DNA of 64,000 nucleotides, taken from Stygiolobus azoricus (GTDB lineage: Archaea > Thermoproteota > Thermoprotei_A > Sulfolobales > Sulfolobaceae). Below are positions 34,681 to 44,197 of the stretch, in pieces. Where the stretch lies: contig NZ_CP045483.1 of assembly GCF_009729035.1 (NCBI RefSeq), forward strand, positions 1,014,001-1,078,000, in the 5' to 3' direction. The notes under the pieces were generated by a model. The model made no database searches. It was not told the DNA's origin and was given only the letters and a program-made list of their open reading frames with translations. Numbering within the stretch: the stretch's first letter is position 1; the number at the start of each line of letters is the position of its first letter. The position numbers were made by a program, and so were the translations under genes.

Positions 34681-35269
34681 AATATTCCAGCTGTTTGATT
34701 CATCTCTACCTATAGGCTCGTTCAACCACTCCTATGGCGTAGAAGAAGCATATTATTCCAACTTAGACATTAAGTCCTTTATTGAAGATATCTTCAAAAA
34801 CGTGATCTTGCCTGGAGATGTTGCAATTGTTAAAATCGCGTACGACGATCCGTATAGGGCTGATGAGATCGCTTATGCTTCAAAACTCACTGCTGAGCTG
34901 AAAAACGCCACAGTATACTTAGGTAACTCCCTAGCATCTCTAGGTATCTGCGAAAACGAGTTCATACAAAAAGTCAAGAAAGGAGAAACTTATGGTACTT
35001 ATCCCGTAGTTGTTGCAGTGTGTTGTAAAGAACTCGGTATTTCGAAGGAAGACTGTATGGTGGGGTTAGCGTATTCGGAGTTAGCCCAGTTAGTGTTTGC
35101 ATCTGTAAGGCTTAACGCTATAGACTTCGTCGAAGGCCAGAGGCTAATATCAAGACTGTTAGGTGAGTTGAAAGTTACTGAAATTACCGAGTTTAAGCCT
35201 TTTTCCCCTGTCTTAGATAAATTAAGTAAAAATCATGAAATTAGGGAACCGAAGGTGTTCATGTCATGA
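34667..35269 (+). CDS. ureF: Urease accessory protein UreF
   Basis: 200 residues, TTG start within the 3' end of ureE. The N-terminus [22 protein letters not shown] is the well-known UreF signature (D-S-x-LPxG-F-x-HSxGLE). The rest is all-helical. The protein gates access of UreG to the apo-urease. Slightly short for the family (about 220). The last codons overlap ureG by ATGA. Confidence 0.85.
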   Translation: MLTPRIFQLFDSSLPIGSFNHSYGVEEAYYSNLDIKSFIEDIFKNVILPGDVAIVKIAYDDPYRADEIAYASKLTAELKNATVYLGNSLASLGICENEFIQKVKKGETYGTYPVVVAVCCKELGISKEDCMVGLAYSELAQLVFASVRLNAIDFVEGQRLISRLLGELKVTEITEFKPFSPVLDKLSKNHEIREPKVFMS

Positions 35270-35895
35270 TGAAAATAGGTGTTTTAGGTCCTGTGGGTTC
35301 AGGTAAGACCACACTAATCGAGTTTCTCACCGAGTACTTTGTGAGAAAATTCGGTATCTCTGTAGGGATAATAACTAACGATGTAGTATCGAATTACGAC
35401 GCTATGAGAGTATATGAAAACTTAGTAATAAGGAAGAAGATAATACCTAAGGAAAATGTCGTAGGTCTAGTCACGGGCGGTTGTCCTCATACTGCTATCA
35501 GAGAAGATCCGTCAATGAATTTAAGGGCTTTAGAAAAATTAACCAGACGGACTAAAGTGGAAGTAGTCTTTATAGAGAGTGGTGGAGATAATGTGATGAG
35601 TACCTTCAGTAGTTTGTTGGCAGATTACACTATTTACGTTCTTGACACTTCTGCTGGAGATAAATACCCTGGAAAAGGAGGTCTGGGTATATCGGAAAGT
35701 GACCTACTTGTGATTAACAAAATTGACCTAGCCCCCTACGTAGGTGCAGACCTAGAGAAGATGAGAAATGATGCGGAAAAGGTGAGAAAAGGTAAGCCTA
35801 CAGTATTCGTAAGCCTTAAAACAGGGGAAGGAGTTGATAGCCTTATAAACATATTAAGAGAGGAACTGGCAATTGAAGGGATCCTTAGAATATGA
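35266..35895 (+). CDS. ureG: Urease accessory GTPase UreG
   Basis: 209 residues. P-loop [13 protein letters not shown] (about 8-20), [11 protein letters not shown], the nickel/zinc site [15 protein letters not shown] (about 70-84), [12 protein letters not shown] (about 105-116) and the G4 motif [14 protein letters not shown] (about 148-161). GTP hydrolysis by this protein drives nickel insertion into urease. Its end overlaps ureD by 23 bp. Consistent with a fully functional activation set. Confidence 0.95.
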   Translation: MMKIGVLGPVGSGKTTLIEFLTEYFVRKFGISVGIITNDVVSNYDAMRVYENLVIRKKIIPKENVVGLVTGGCPHTAIREDPSMNLRALEKLTRRTKVEVVFIESGGDNVMSTFSSLLADYTIYVLDTSAGDKYPGKGGLGISESDLLVINKIDLAPYVGADLEKMRNDAEKVRKGKPTVFVSLKTGEGVDSLINILREELAIEGILRI

Positions 35896-36466
35896 AGACG
35901 GAAAGATCGTAAGGAGTGGTCCAGTAAACCTACTTCATAGTGGTGGCTATCTTGTGATTGTTAATCCGTCCGAAGTTCTTGCTCATGAAGATGAATTGTT
36001 AGTGAAGATTCAAGGAAAAAAGATGAGGATAACTGACCAAGCATATACTAAAATACTAAAGATGAGTAACGTAAAAGTTACTATTAATATTGACGGAGAT
36101 GAAGTGTATTACTTTCCGCATCCGGTGATCTTCTACAACTTAAGCAGGGCTAGAATACATACTCGAATTAATGTGAGAAAAAGAGGTAGAGTAGTAGAAG
36201 CATTTATTTTGGGTCGTACAGGTTCTATGGAAGAGTTCACCGAAGGGGAAGCTTTAGCCGTGACAGAGGTCTACTTTAAAGATAGACTGTTGATATATGA
36301 CGTGTTTAGAGGCGACAAGAGTTACAAGAGTAAGAATATAATGGGTAAGGAAGCTTTACTCGCAGTGTACGAGATTGAGGATGGGGAATACAAGTTTGAT
36401 AAAGTTATAACTGACTATAAAAACTTAGACAGGTTATGGAGAGAAGTTACTAACATTCACTTTTGA
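35873..36466 (+). CDS. ureD: Urease accessory protein UreD (UreH)
   Basis: 197 residues from TTG 35873. The family is mostly beta strand; visible elements are [27 protein letters not shown] (split over residues about 24-50), [12 protein letters not shown] (the T-x-Q-x-x-x-K-I element), [22 protein letters not shown], and [15 protein letters not shown]. This is the scaffold that holds apo-urease with UreF and UreG. It is short; bacterial UreD has about 270 residues, so a segment is missing at the C-terminus. The 3' end overlaps the convergent amidotransferase gene by 10 bp. Confidence 0.8.
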   Translation: MKGSLEYEDGKIVRSGPVNLLHSGGYLVIVNPSEVLAHEDELLVKIQGKKMRITDQAYTKILKMSNVKVTINIDGDEVYYFPHPVIFYNLSRARIHTRINVRKRGRVVEAFILGRTGSMEEFTEGEALAVTEVYFKDRLLIYDVFRGDKSYKSKNIMGKEALLAVYEIEDGEYKFDKVITDYKNLDRLWREVTNIHF

Positions 36467-37089
36467 TTCAGCCACCAGTTTATAATGAATTCTAGGTTCT
36501 TTCTAAACGTTTCTTCTTTTTCCTTAACCTCTTGTACCAGTTTAGGATTTCCCTTATACTCCTCGACCCATTTACTTACCATTTTAGCGTCTACTTCTAG
36601 GTGGAATTGGAGAGCTAATACCTTTTCTAATCTAAATGCTTGAAAGTATTTCTCACTATAAGCTAATAACTCTGATGAAGGAGGCAATGTAAATGTGTCA
36701 CCATGCCATTGGAAAACATCTATCTCTTTATCACCTAGTTTAGGTAAGAGTTTTACCTTACTCACGCCAATTTCAGGGCCAAAAGCTCCTTTCTTTACGC
36801 TACCACCTAGGGATTGGGATATTAACTGAGCTCCGAGACAGACACCCAAGACCCTTTTGCCCTCTCTTTTAGCTTTTCTAATTAACTCCATTTCAGTATA
36901 AAGAAATGGATACTGATCTGCTTCATACACTCCCATCGGTCCTCCCATAATTACTAGAATATCGAAACTTTCATTTCCTTTCAGATTTACCGCAAGTTCT
37001 TCCTTAACTTTGAACCCTTTTTCTGAGAATATTTCTGCTAAACTACCTAGTCCTTCTATCGGATGATTTAAGACTCCTAAGACGTTCAT
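36457..37089 (-). CDS. Class I glutamine amidotransferase-like protein
   Basis: 210 residues. The nucleophile Cys is in VLGVCLGAQLISQ (about 79-91), the His and Glu follow in LQFHLEVDAKM (about 163-173). IMGGPMGVYEAD (about 47-58) is the oxyanion-hole region. It stands alone, so it may be a GATase-type hydrolase acting on a gamma-glutamyl compound or a partner of an unlinked synthetase. It is convergent with ureD. The substrate is uncertain. Confidence 0.75.
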   Translation of the reverse strand: MNVLGVLNHPIEGLGSLAEIFSEKGFKVKEELAVNLKGNESFDILVIMGGPMGVYEADQYPFLYTEMELIRKAKREGKRVLGVCLGAQLISQSLGGSVKKGAFGPEIGVSKVKLLPKLGDKEIDVFQWHGDTFTLPPSSELLAYSEKYFQAFRLEKVLALQFHLEVDAKMVSKWVEEYKGNPKLVQEVKEKEETFRKNLEFIINWWLNQK

Positions 37090-37133
37090 ATTGTACTCCC
37101 CATTTAAAGTATTTTTAGTCTCTGAATTTTATC

Positions 37134-38537
37134 TTATTTATACTCCTCAAATCCCTCTATGTCCCTAAAGTTTTTCTTTAACTTGTCCACATCTATGTTA
37201 TCTAAGTTTATTTCACCTTCTTTTACCAATTTTATAAATCTATCAACAACTGTCATGTACTTGTCAGCAGGTATTGATCCTATTACTTTTCCGATATTTT
37301 TATTTCCTCCACCGACTACCACATTTAATCTTACATTTCCTCTATTTGCAATAGCACCAAATCCTAAGTCCATAACCCAGTGCTTACCGCATGAGTGAGT
37401 ACATCCGCTAAATGAAATCCTTACCTTAATTCCCTCATCCTTAAGCCTCTCATAGACTTTAGTAGCCATTTCAGTCGTAGGGACTAAAGCAGGTGGACAA
37501 TAGTCGTTACCTATACATGAATTAACGTTGAACTTCTTTTCCCACATTCTGGTATCCGTAATCTCATAAGGTGCTCTTATATTAAGATGGACATCTTCAG
37601 TTTGTATCGGAATATAGAGTTCCTGAGTATTAAACAGATACCCGTATTCCAAGTTTTCTCTCATAACTGAAACTATTTCTGGGATATCATCAACGTGGAG
37701 CCATCCACCTATTGGTTTTATCCTAACGATTTTTTCCATTTGAATAGTTTTAGGTAAAGAAACATCGTCTACTAAGGGAGGTAAAGAAGGTGCGACAATT
37801 TCCGCTTCCCTCATTATCATCTCTTTGATCTTCTCCTCTCCATATTTTTCTACTACATGTTTAAAACCTCTTTTTTCGTTTTCCTTTTTTAATATGTTAG
37901 CAACAGCTACACAAATAGGTAGTAACTTGTCTACGGTTATGTCGGTGAAGAGTGTTTTTCCTTCAAAAGCTTTTTCTCCTATACCTCCCCCGATCATTAC
38001 GTCGAATTTACCATTTTTCTTAGCAATTATTCCTACATCCATAATTGCTGGGTGAGCACACCCGACTTCGCAAGCTGATATTGATATTTTAACCCTCTTA
38101 GGCAAGTTAGGATATTCATACTCTTTGTTATATCTAAAGAAGTTTGAAATGTACACAGCTAGCTTTTCTGCGTCAACATTAGCCTTTGGGCATATTTGCG
38201 AGAGGCATGGAATAACATTTCTTACCGACGCTCCACAAGAGTCTCTCGGACTGAGGCCCACTTTTTCCAGTTCGAAGAGAATTTCATCAAGATTTCTCAT
38301 GTCAATTCCGTAAAGTTCTACGTCTCCTCGTGAAGTTAGATGAATTTTATTATTACCATAATCTTTTGCAATTTCCGCTAATTTTTCAAATTGTTCAGCA
38401 CTCCACTTTGCAGGATCTCTTCCCTTTCCTTGTCTAATTCTGATAGAAATTAGTGGATTGTCTCCTCCACTTGTATATATACCCTCGTATCTTCTAGGAT
38501 AAAATATTTTATACTTATCTTTAAAAGATATACTCAT
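37134..38537 (-). CDS. Ferredoxin-type sulfite/nitrite reductase
   Basis: About 467 residues from ATG 38537. I prefer this to the ATG at 38552 because CTTTATTTAC is centred about 27 bp before it. The two-fold repeated siroheme reductase fold is visible. The C-terminal half has the [4Fe-4S]/siroheme ligands C-IGNDY-C (C-x5-C) and SGCTHSCGKH (C-x3-C). The N-terminal half carries SCGASVRNVIPC and, unusually, ISACEVGCAHP, a second C-x3-C. It reduces sulfite or nitrite in assimilation, drawing electrons from ferredoxin; which of the two cannot be decided. No sulfate-reduction genes are nearby. Confidence 0.75.
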   Translation of the reverse strand: MSISFKDKYKIFYPRRYEGIYTSGGDNPLISIRIRQGKGRDPAKWSAEQFEKLAEIAKDYGNNKIHLTSRGDVELYGIDMRNLDEILFELEKVGLSPRDSCGASVRNVIPCLSQICPKANVDAEKLAVYISNFFRYNKEYEYPNLPKRVKISISACEVGCAHPAIMDVGIIAKKNGKFDVMIGGGIGEKAFEGKTLFTDITVDKLLPICVAVANILKKENEKRGFKHVVEKYGEEKIKEMIMREAEIVAPSLPPLVDDVSLPKTIQMEKIVRIKPIGGWLHVDDIPEIVSVMRENLEYGYLFNTQELYIPIQTEDVHLNIRAPYEITDTRMWEKKFNVNSCIGNDYCPPALVPTTEMATKVYERLKDEGIKVRISFSGCTHSCGKHWVMDLGFGAIANRGNVRLNVVVGGGNKNIGKVIGSIPADKYMTVVDRFIKLVKEGEINLDNIDVDKLKKNFRDIEGFEEYK

Positions 38538-38737
38538 TATGCAAAATATCATGAAATAGTAAATAAAGTAGAATCGTCATCTAACTAAACATTTTTAAAA
38601 TATAATTATAAATACTTTTAGGCAAGTTGAAAAACTAGCAACGGAATAAGTTCTTTATATTCAAGATAACTTATTCTTTTTACTCGTGTTTTTTCGTGTT
38701 TATATTTTTGAATTATATACAACTAAATACCCTTAAA

Positions 38738-38749
38738 GTTTATTATATT
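38738..38749 (+). promoter_or_regulatory. TATA box of the NCS1 permease gene
   Basis: TTTATTATATTG is centred about 27 bp before the ATG at 38770. Confidence 0.45.
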
Positions 38750-38769
38750 GTTTAATTTAAGCCATTCAT

Positions 38770-40215
38770 ATGAGAGATATAGATTCAATAATAGTAAATC
38801 CTGAGATCCTCCCTGTTCCTAAGGAAATAAAGAAGTGGAAAGCTCCGGACTATACCATGGCATGGATTACAATGTCTGTAGGAGTCCTCACATGGGAGTA
38901 TCCGTGGTTCGGAATCTTTTTAGGAATACCTTGGTATCTTGCCTTAGCACTAGAGTTCTTAGGTATGTTTTTAACTCTAGTTCCAATGATAATACAGTCT
39001 CATGCTGGTGCAAAATACGGAATAGCAGAACCTCAGGTGACAAGGAGTAGATGGGGCATATGGGGAGCGCAGCTACCCTCAATAATTAGAGCGATTATAG
39101 GAACCGGATGGTGGGGGATAAACGTATTTATAATAACTGAGATTATTGTGGGACTTTACCTTAAACTATCAGGAAACCTGGAATCTACTGTGGGTCCACT
39201 GCTAAAGAGTGGTCAAGCTAACTCGTTCACAATATCCTTAGCCGATCCTTCATTATTCTGGGTAGTCTTTGTTGTGGTAGTCTTAGCTGAAATAGGAATA
39301 TTATATTATTCTCCGATACTTAAAGGACAAGAGCCACTAAGAAAAATGAGCTGGATTGTCGCACCTATAGTAATGTTGTCTTTAATTTCAATCTTTGTAT
39401 TTGAGGTCACAAAATACGGTTTGAATTTTGCATTACCTACAAACTTTAATGCTTCCTTACCTACAATGTTAGCGTATTTAGGAGGTAACATGGCAAGCTG
39501 GTTAACTATGGCTATATCAATGCCTGACTTAACTAGATTTGCAATAAATCAAAGGGCTCAAATATTCGGACAAGTTATTCTACCCTTTATGTACTTTATA
39601 TTCGGTCTGTTTGGAATATTAGGATCAGGAGTAGTGTATTCCTCAACTCATCTTCTAGTTATAGATCCAGTTCTGCTTACTTTATTAACTGCACCAGCTC
39701 CGGTTTCAATTCTATTATTAACTCCACTTTTAATAGAAACTTTTGCGGTTAATACACTTGCTAACCTATTGCCCCCAGCTTATGACCTTAGTAATATCTT
39801 CCCTAAAAAGATAACGTGGTTCAGAGGTGTATTATTAGCTACCTTAGTAGGGATTTTAGTTGGAGCATGGAGCTTTCTGGGTAGTGCTTATGGTTTCATG
39901 GAAAGTTGGCTACTTACTTATGGTACTGCACTGGGTTCTATAGTAGGTATTAACGTAGCAGACTATGTATTTATAAGGAGATTTAATATAGACATAGATT
40001 CGTTATTCACAACCAGAGGAGTTTATAGATATCTAAAAGGATTTAATCCCTCGGCTTTTATTGCATTTGGTATATCGTCATTAATAGGATATCTCAGTGA
40101 TTTAGGAATAAAGAATGTGATTACGTTATATATAGGGAGTCTAGGTCCTTTAGTTACTTTACCACTAAGTATAATTTTATATCTGATTTTCATGAAACTG
40201 TTTAAGAATTATTGA
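38770..40215 (+). CDS. NCS1-family nucleobase/hydantoin permease
   Basis: 481 residues, about 12 helices. The pattern [19 protein letters not shown] before helix 1, then [27 protein letters not shown] (about 77-103) and [11 protein letters not shown] (about 112-122) is typical of NCS1 transporters, which import uracil, cytosine, allantoin or hydantoins (for example Mhp1) by cation symport. This would feed the CodA-like, hydantoinase and carbamoylase enzymes at 6.5-26.8 kb, although it is separated from them by the urease operon. No other nucleobase permease is in the window. Confidence 0.85.
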   Translation: MRDIDSIIVNPEILPVPKEIKKWKAPDYTMAWITMSVGVLTWEYPWFGIFLGIPWYLALALEFLGMFLTLVPMIIQSHAGAKYGIAEPQVTRSRWGIWGAQLPSIIRAIIGTGWWGINVFIITEIIVGLYLKLSGNLESTVGPLLKSGQANSFTISLADPSLFWVVFVVVVLAEIGILYYSPILKGQEPLRKMSWIVAPIVMLSLISIFVFEVTKYGLNFALPTNFNASLPTMLAYLGGNMASWLTMAISMPDLTRFAINQRAQIFGQVILPFMYFIFGLFGILGSGVVYSSTHLLVIDPVLLTLLTAPAPVSILLLTPLLIETFAVNTLANLLPPAYDLSNIFPKKITWFRGVLLATLVGILVGAWSFLGSAYGFMESWLLTYGTALGSIVGINVADYVFIRRFNIDIDSLFTTRGVYRYLKGFNPSAFIAFGISSLIGYLSDLGIKNVITLYIGSLGPLVTLPLSIILYLIFMKLFKNY

Positions 40216-40221
40216 TTTTTT
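40216..40221 (+). terminator. T6 terminator after the NCS1 gene
   Basis: Six T residues directly follow the stop codon at 40213-40215. Confidence 0.35.
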
Positions 40222-40324
40222 CTATGAAATTTAGTATAACTATCGATACAATCAATAAACGTGGTGTTTTAAGGCTAAAGAATTGTCATACTAAAAATAG
40301 CTTTTCCATTAGTCAAAAACATTT

Positions 40325-41515
40325 TTATTGGAACTTGACTTTTCCTGGATTAATTAGATCTTCTTTATCGTAAGCCTTCTTGTAGTTCACAATCTTACTA
40401 ACATGCTCTCTCGGTAATCTATCATTTATATATATAGAATGTAAATTGAACGAACTTTCGGAGAACAGTTCTAAGAGTTTGTTGAATCTTTCTCCTCCTT
40501 GGACTATGAAGTAAGTATGTCCCTTCCAATCATTTGCAAATTCACTCTCTATTATTGGGTTTATTTCTCTAGTTTTAGTTATCCATTCTGATAACTCCTC
40601 TATTGGTATATGATATTGATTATAGTAGATCCCCTTCATTAGCATATTAGATGTGACGTATACTGCTGCAAAGAACAAGTTTCTTCTACCCCATAACAGT
40701 GTCCCATCGTAACCCCCTTCTAGTTTTATCTCCCTGTTCTCAGGGTATGTAATTAATACTTGCCACTTATCAGTGGAAAATCCCGTAGATTTTTCAGTCA
40801 GTTTTGCAATTTCCGGAGACCTTAAAGTTATATGATATAAAGGTATTTCATCTTCATATATTTTCTGTATAAACTTAATTGCGTCTTGATAAGTATCGAA
40901 AAGGAAAAGCTTGCTAACGTCGTTAGCATATTCTCGTTTAAGAATTTTTAATCGAGTAACTATTCCGGTAGTACCTTCAGCATGAGCAGCTATTTTAATA
41001 TCTCCACCTTTTAGAGTAACGAGTTTTCCCTTAGGATTAACCATAGTTACTTCTATCACTTGATCCCAATTGGGTCCATATTCATAAGATCCTATTCCCC
41101 AAGAACCCCCACAAAAATAACCTCCAACAGTGGCTTTCTGATATATAGTAGGATATACTCTGGCATTAAAGGTAAACTTAGCACCGGCTTCTGCCTCTAC
41201 ATAATCTTCATGTTCCTTAATATGATTCATCTTACTCATGTCAACTATAAGTCCTCCTTTTAAAGGTATTAGACCTCCTACTGTACCATAACCAGCACCT
41301 CTAGGAATAAGTGGTACATGCATTTGTAAAGCAAACTCTACTATACTTATTACTTCTTCCTCATTTTTCGGAAAAGCCACTGCATCAGCTTTTAATGAAG
41401 TATACTTAGAGAGTAGAGGGGATACGAAGCTCCAGTCCTTACTTTTTTCTTCGATTATTTTAGGATCTTGCGATACTTCTATGCCTCGTTTAATTAGGTA
41501 ACTAAAGACGCTCAT
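40325..41515 (-). CDS. FAD-linked oxidase (GlcD/VAO type)
   Basis: 396 residues. Seen: PLIPRGAGYGTVGGLIPLKGGLIVDMS (about 75-101), YVEAEAGAKF, ATVGGYFCGGSWGIGSYEYG (about 137-156; the FAD-binding block with an extra Cys), and the end KEDLINPGKV. It is the third short oxidase of this kind. In contrast to the other two it stands alone, between the NCS1 permease and an M20 peptidase. The substrate is unknown. Confidence 0.8.
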   Translation of the reverse strand: MSVFSYLIKRGIEVSQDPKIIEEKSKDWSFVSPLLSKYTSLKADAVAFPKNEEEVISIVEFALQMHVPLIPRGAGYGTVGGLIPLKGGLIVDMSKMNHIKEHEDYVEAEAGAKFTFNARVYPTIYQKATVGGYFCGGSWGIGSYEYGPNWDQVIEVTMVNPKGKLVTLKGGDIKIAAHAEGTTGIVTRLKILKREYANDVSKLFLFDTYQDAIKFIQKIYEDEIPLYHITLRSPEIAKLTEKSTGFSTDKWQVLITYPENREIKLEGGYDGTLLWGRRNLFFAAVYVTSNMLMKGIYYNQYHIPIEELSEWITKTREINPIIESEFANDWKGHTYFIVQGGERFNKLLELFSESSFNLHSIYINDRLPREHVSKIVNYKKAYDKEDLINPGKVKFQ

Positions 41516-41697
41516 TTGCCTAACTGTTTATCTAAATTAATAAAAATAAAAATATTTGATCAGCATCTATTTGCATATTTTCCAAAGTTATAAAATAGGA
41601 TATTAAACGTTTTAAAGGTTAAACTCACTTAGAAAGATTTTTTGTTCTTAATAAGACAAAAAGAGAGAGATAACATGAATTAGATTTCTCCTTTGCT

Positions 41698-42993
41698 CTA
41701 CTTATTCAACTTCTCGTATTCATTATAAAATTCATAAGCATGTTCAATGGCTTTATAGAAATTTTCAAGATTTACATTTTCGTTGGGAGCATGAGCATTA
41801 GATGAGGGTGTCCCCACTCCAATTGCACTTACAATCTCCTTTATCCCAAGATCTGCAAAAACACCCATAGGTTGGGTTCCTGCTGAATTAGGTATTATCA
41901 CTGGATCATTTAGATAAACTCTTTTAGCGGAATTAATCATAGCCTTAACTACGTTAGAATTAGGGCTCGTTCTGACAGGCTTTTCCATTCCCATAACCTC
42001 TATCTGTGCTTTATCCTTAATGTGGTCTATTAAAGACGAAAGGATCTTTTTAGGATCTTGATTAGGCACCAACCTGAAATCCATCTTGACCATAGCATAA
42101 GATGGTACTATAGTCTTACTTCCTTTACCAGTATAGCCTGATATGATTCCGTCTATGTTGCAAGTAGGCACTGTGAACAGTGACTTAATGTCACTCGTTT
42201 TTAGCTTAAATACTCCTAATGATTTCCTGATATCTTCAGGGTCTACATCATACTTTTCCAATAATTCCTTTATTTCTGCATTAATAGGTTCTATGTCGTC
42301 ATAAAATCCCTTCAGTTTAACTTTTTCTCCATCATATATTGAATTTAGTATCTTTATCAATTCCCATACGGGATTAAATACTATAGGTGCATTGGAGGAA
42401 TGAACATCCCTATCACCGGTCCTAACAGTAAGCTGAACGTATAATAGCCCCTTTACACCAAGAATAATCATAGGTCTTCCTTTAGCATCTAATCCTGCCC
42501 CTTCCATGATTACAGCATCTGCATTTAATTTTTCCTTGTGCTTTTCTACATATTCAGATAGGTGGACACTTCCTATCTCTTCTTCTCCTTCAAATAGAAA
42601 TTTAAAATTAAGATTTCCTTTATACTTTGAAAATGCGATTAGCCTAGCTATTAACACTCCTTTATTATCAGAAGCTCCTCTAGCATAAACAACGTTATTT
42701 TCAATAGTGGCAGAAAAAGGTGGATATTTCCATTCGTTAAGCGGATCAACTGGTTGAACGTCATAATGGTTATAAACTAAGAGTGTTTTATCTCCTCCGT
42801 TATTTACCTTTCCTAATACTACTGGGTGCCCGCCAGTATCTTCTATAGTCGAATCTATTCCTAACTCTGTCATGAAGTCTTTTAGCCACGATGCTGTATC
42901 TCTAATTCCTTCCCCTGTTGCTGAAACAGAAGGATGCTGTAAAAATTCTATGTATTTTTTAAGTGCATATTGTTTCTCTTCCTGGCTTAACAT
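41698..42993 (-). CDS. M20-family metallopeptidase/amidohydrolase
   Basis: 431 residues. Zinc ligands visible: NHYDVQP (His, about 79-85), GASDNKG (Asp, about 112-118), FLFEGEEEIGS (Glu pair, about 139-150), MEGAGLDAKG (about 169-178), and near the C-terminus SSNAHAPNENV (His). The domain order of catalytic lobe, dimerisation lobe and catalytic lobe is complete. Members are dipeptidases, acylases or N-carbamoyl-amino-acid/allantoate hydrolases. The sequence is closest in look to carboxypeptidase/dipeptidase type, so peptide or N-acyl amino acid is the first guess. Confidence 0.8.
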   Translation of the reverse strand: MLSQEEKQYALKKYIEFLQHPSVSATGEGIRDTASWLKDFMTELGIDSTIEDTGGHPVVLGKVNNGGDKTLLVYNHYDVQPVDPLNEWKYPPFSATIENNVVYARGASDNKGVLIARLIAFSKYKGNLNFKFLFEGEEEIGSVHLSEYVEKHKEKLNADAVIMEGAGLDAKGRPMIILGVKGLLYVQLTVRTGDRDVHSSNAPIVFNPVWELIKILNSIYDGEKVKLKGFYDDIEPINAEIKELLEKYDVDPEDIRKSLGVFKLKTSDIKSLFTVPTCNIDGIISGYTGKGSKTIVPSYAMVKMDFRLVPNQDPKKILSSLIDHIKDKAQIEVMGMEKPVRTSPNSNVVKAMINSAKRVYLNDPVIIPNSAGTQPMGVFADLGIKEIVSAIGVGTPSSNAHAPNENVNLENFYKAIEHAYEFYNEYEKLNK

Positions 42994-43129
42994 AAAGAAG
43001 TATATTTCACAAGGCAGTTAAAAAGAATACTTTACAAGAATCCATTTGATAATTGTCCAAATCATTAAAAATAAAGGTAAATCATGAATTTTAGTATGAT
43101 AATTCACTTATTCAAAGTTCTCAACTTTG

Positions 43130-44191
43130 CTATAAATCGACTTTTTCTTGGTAAATTAATTTTATACCCTTTTCTTTTAGCTTCTGTAGGAAGGTCTCGC
43201 TTTCTATAACTTTTTCTGGAGGTAGGACACCACTTCCCCTAACTTTCATATTAATAGCTATTACTGGTGATATACCAGTAACGTATTGAGTTCCGTCAAA
43301 TTCGTCCTTAGGATAGGATACGAACTCCATTGTTACTTCTCTATCTTCATATTTGAAAATTACTTTACACGCCTCCAGCTCTTTCGGCTCTTCACTATTA
43401 TAACCTATTAAACCTTTAGACTTCAGAACCTCTTTTAGGTATTTCCTAGTCTTTATTCCCATAACTTCCCTATCCTCACCGAATAATTTAGATATGAAAG
43501 CAATATACTCAAATCCAGTACCACCCTCCATCCAGTCTACGTATTTTACCCCCTCGAAAGAGCTAGGAAAAGTAGCTAATTCACTATGTATCGTAAGGTA
43601 TACTCTGATTCTACCTATAGAAAAATCCACCTCTTCACTCCTTGAAAGTGGTTTATAGTATCTATATTCACCGTTCTCAAAAACTGGGGCATCCATTATC
43701 ATTTCGTCTATTTGTGTATCTATACTCCAATCTATTTTCTCGCTGTTGTTGATCCAACCGTCCCTAAGCATTATTGCCTCTGGAGTACCGTATTTGTTAT
43801 AAATGTATCTCGCTATTACGTTCGTTACACCTGGTTCAGCACCCATTCCTATTAGGGCGAGAATTCCCTCCCTTTCGAAATCCTTGTTAAGCTCCAGTTG
43901 TTTCTTGGTCATCCAAAATAGTCCTCCTAAGTCGATGTAGTTTACTCCAGACTTAAGCGCAGCCTTCATGGCGTTTAAGTTAAAATAATACTGTGCGGCG
44001 TTTATAACGTAATCACTGTTCTTTATTTTTTCCGCTATATCATCTATATTGTTCAAGTCACCGTATATATAATCGACGTTTGAATAAGCGGATCTTACTA
44101 TGTCTATAACTTGTACTTCATGTTCCTTTAATAGTTCTTTTGTAATTACCCTCCCTATTAATCCAGAACCTCCTAGTACAGATATTCTCAA
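43130..44191 (-). CDS. Saccharopine-dehydrogenase-like oxidoreductase
   Basis: 353 residues, TTG start 6 bp after the permease stop. N-terminal Rossmann loop VLGGSGLIGRVITKEL (about 4-19), then DYVINAAQYYFN and a GVNYIDLGG motif (about 80-88), then GMGAEPGVTNVIARYI (about 113-128). These are hallmarks of the saccharopine dehydrogenase/carboxynorspermidine-lysine dehydrogenase group, which acts on C-N bonds of amino acids or polyamines. Coupled to the APC permease at 44198, so it probably metabolises what that permease imports. The substrate is unknown. Confidence 0.75.
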   Translation of the reverse strand: MRISVLGGSGLIGRVITKELLKEHEVQVIDIVRSAYSNVDYIYGDLNNIDDIAEKIKNSDYVINAAQYYFNLNAMKAALKSGVNYIDLGGLFWMTKKQLELNKDFEREGILALIGMGAEPGVTNVIARYIYNKYGTPEAIMLRDGWINNSEKIDWSIDTQIDEMIMDAPVFENGEYRYYKPLSRSEEVDFSIGRIRVYLTIHSELATFPSSFEGVKYVDWMEGGTGFEYIAFISKLFGEDREVMGIKTRKYLKEVLKSKGLIGYNSEEPKELEACKVIFKYEDREVTMEFVSYPKDEFDGTQYVTGISPVIAINMKVRGSGVLPPEKVIESETFLQKLKEKGIKLIYQEKVDL

Positions 44192-44197
44192 TTTAAC

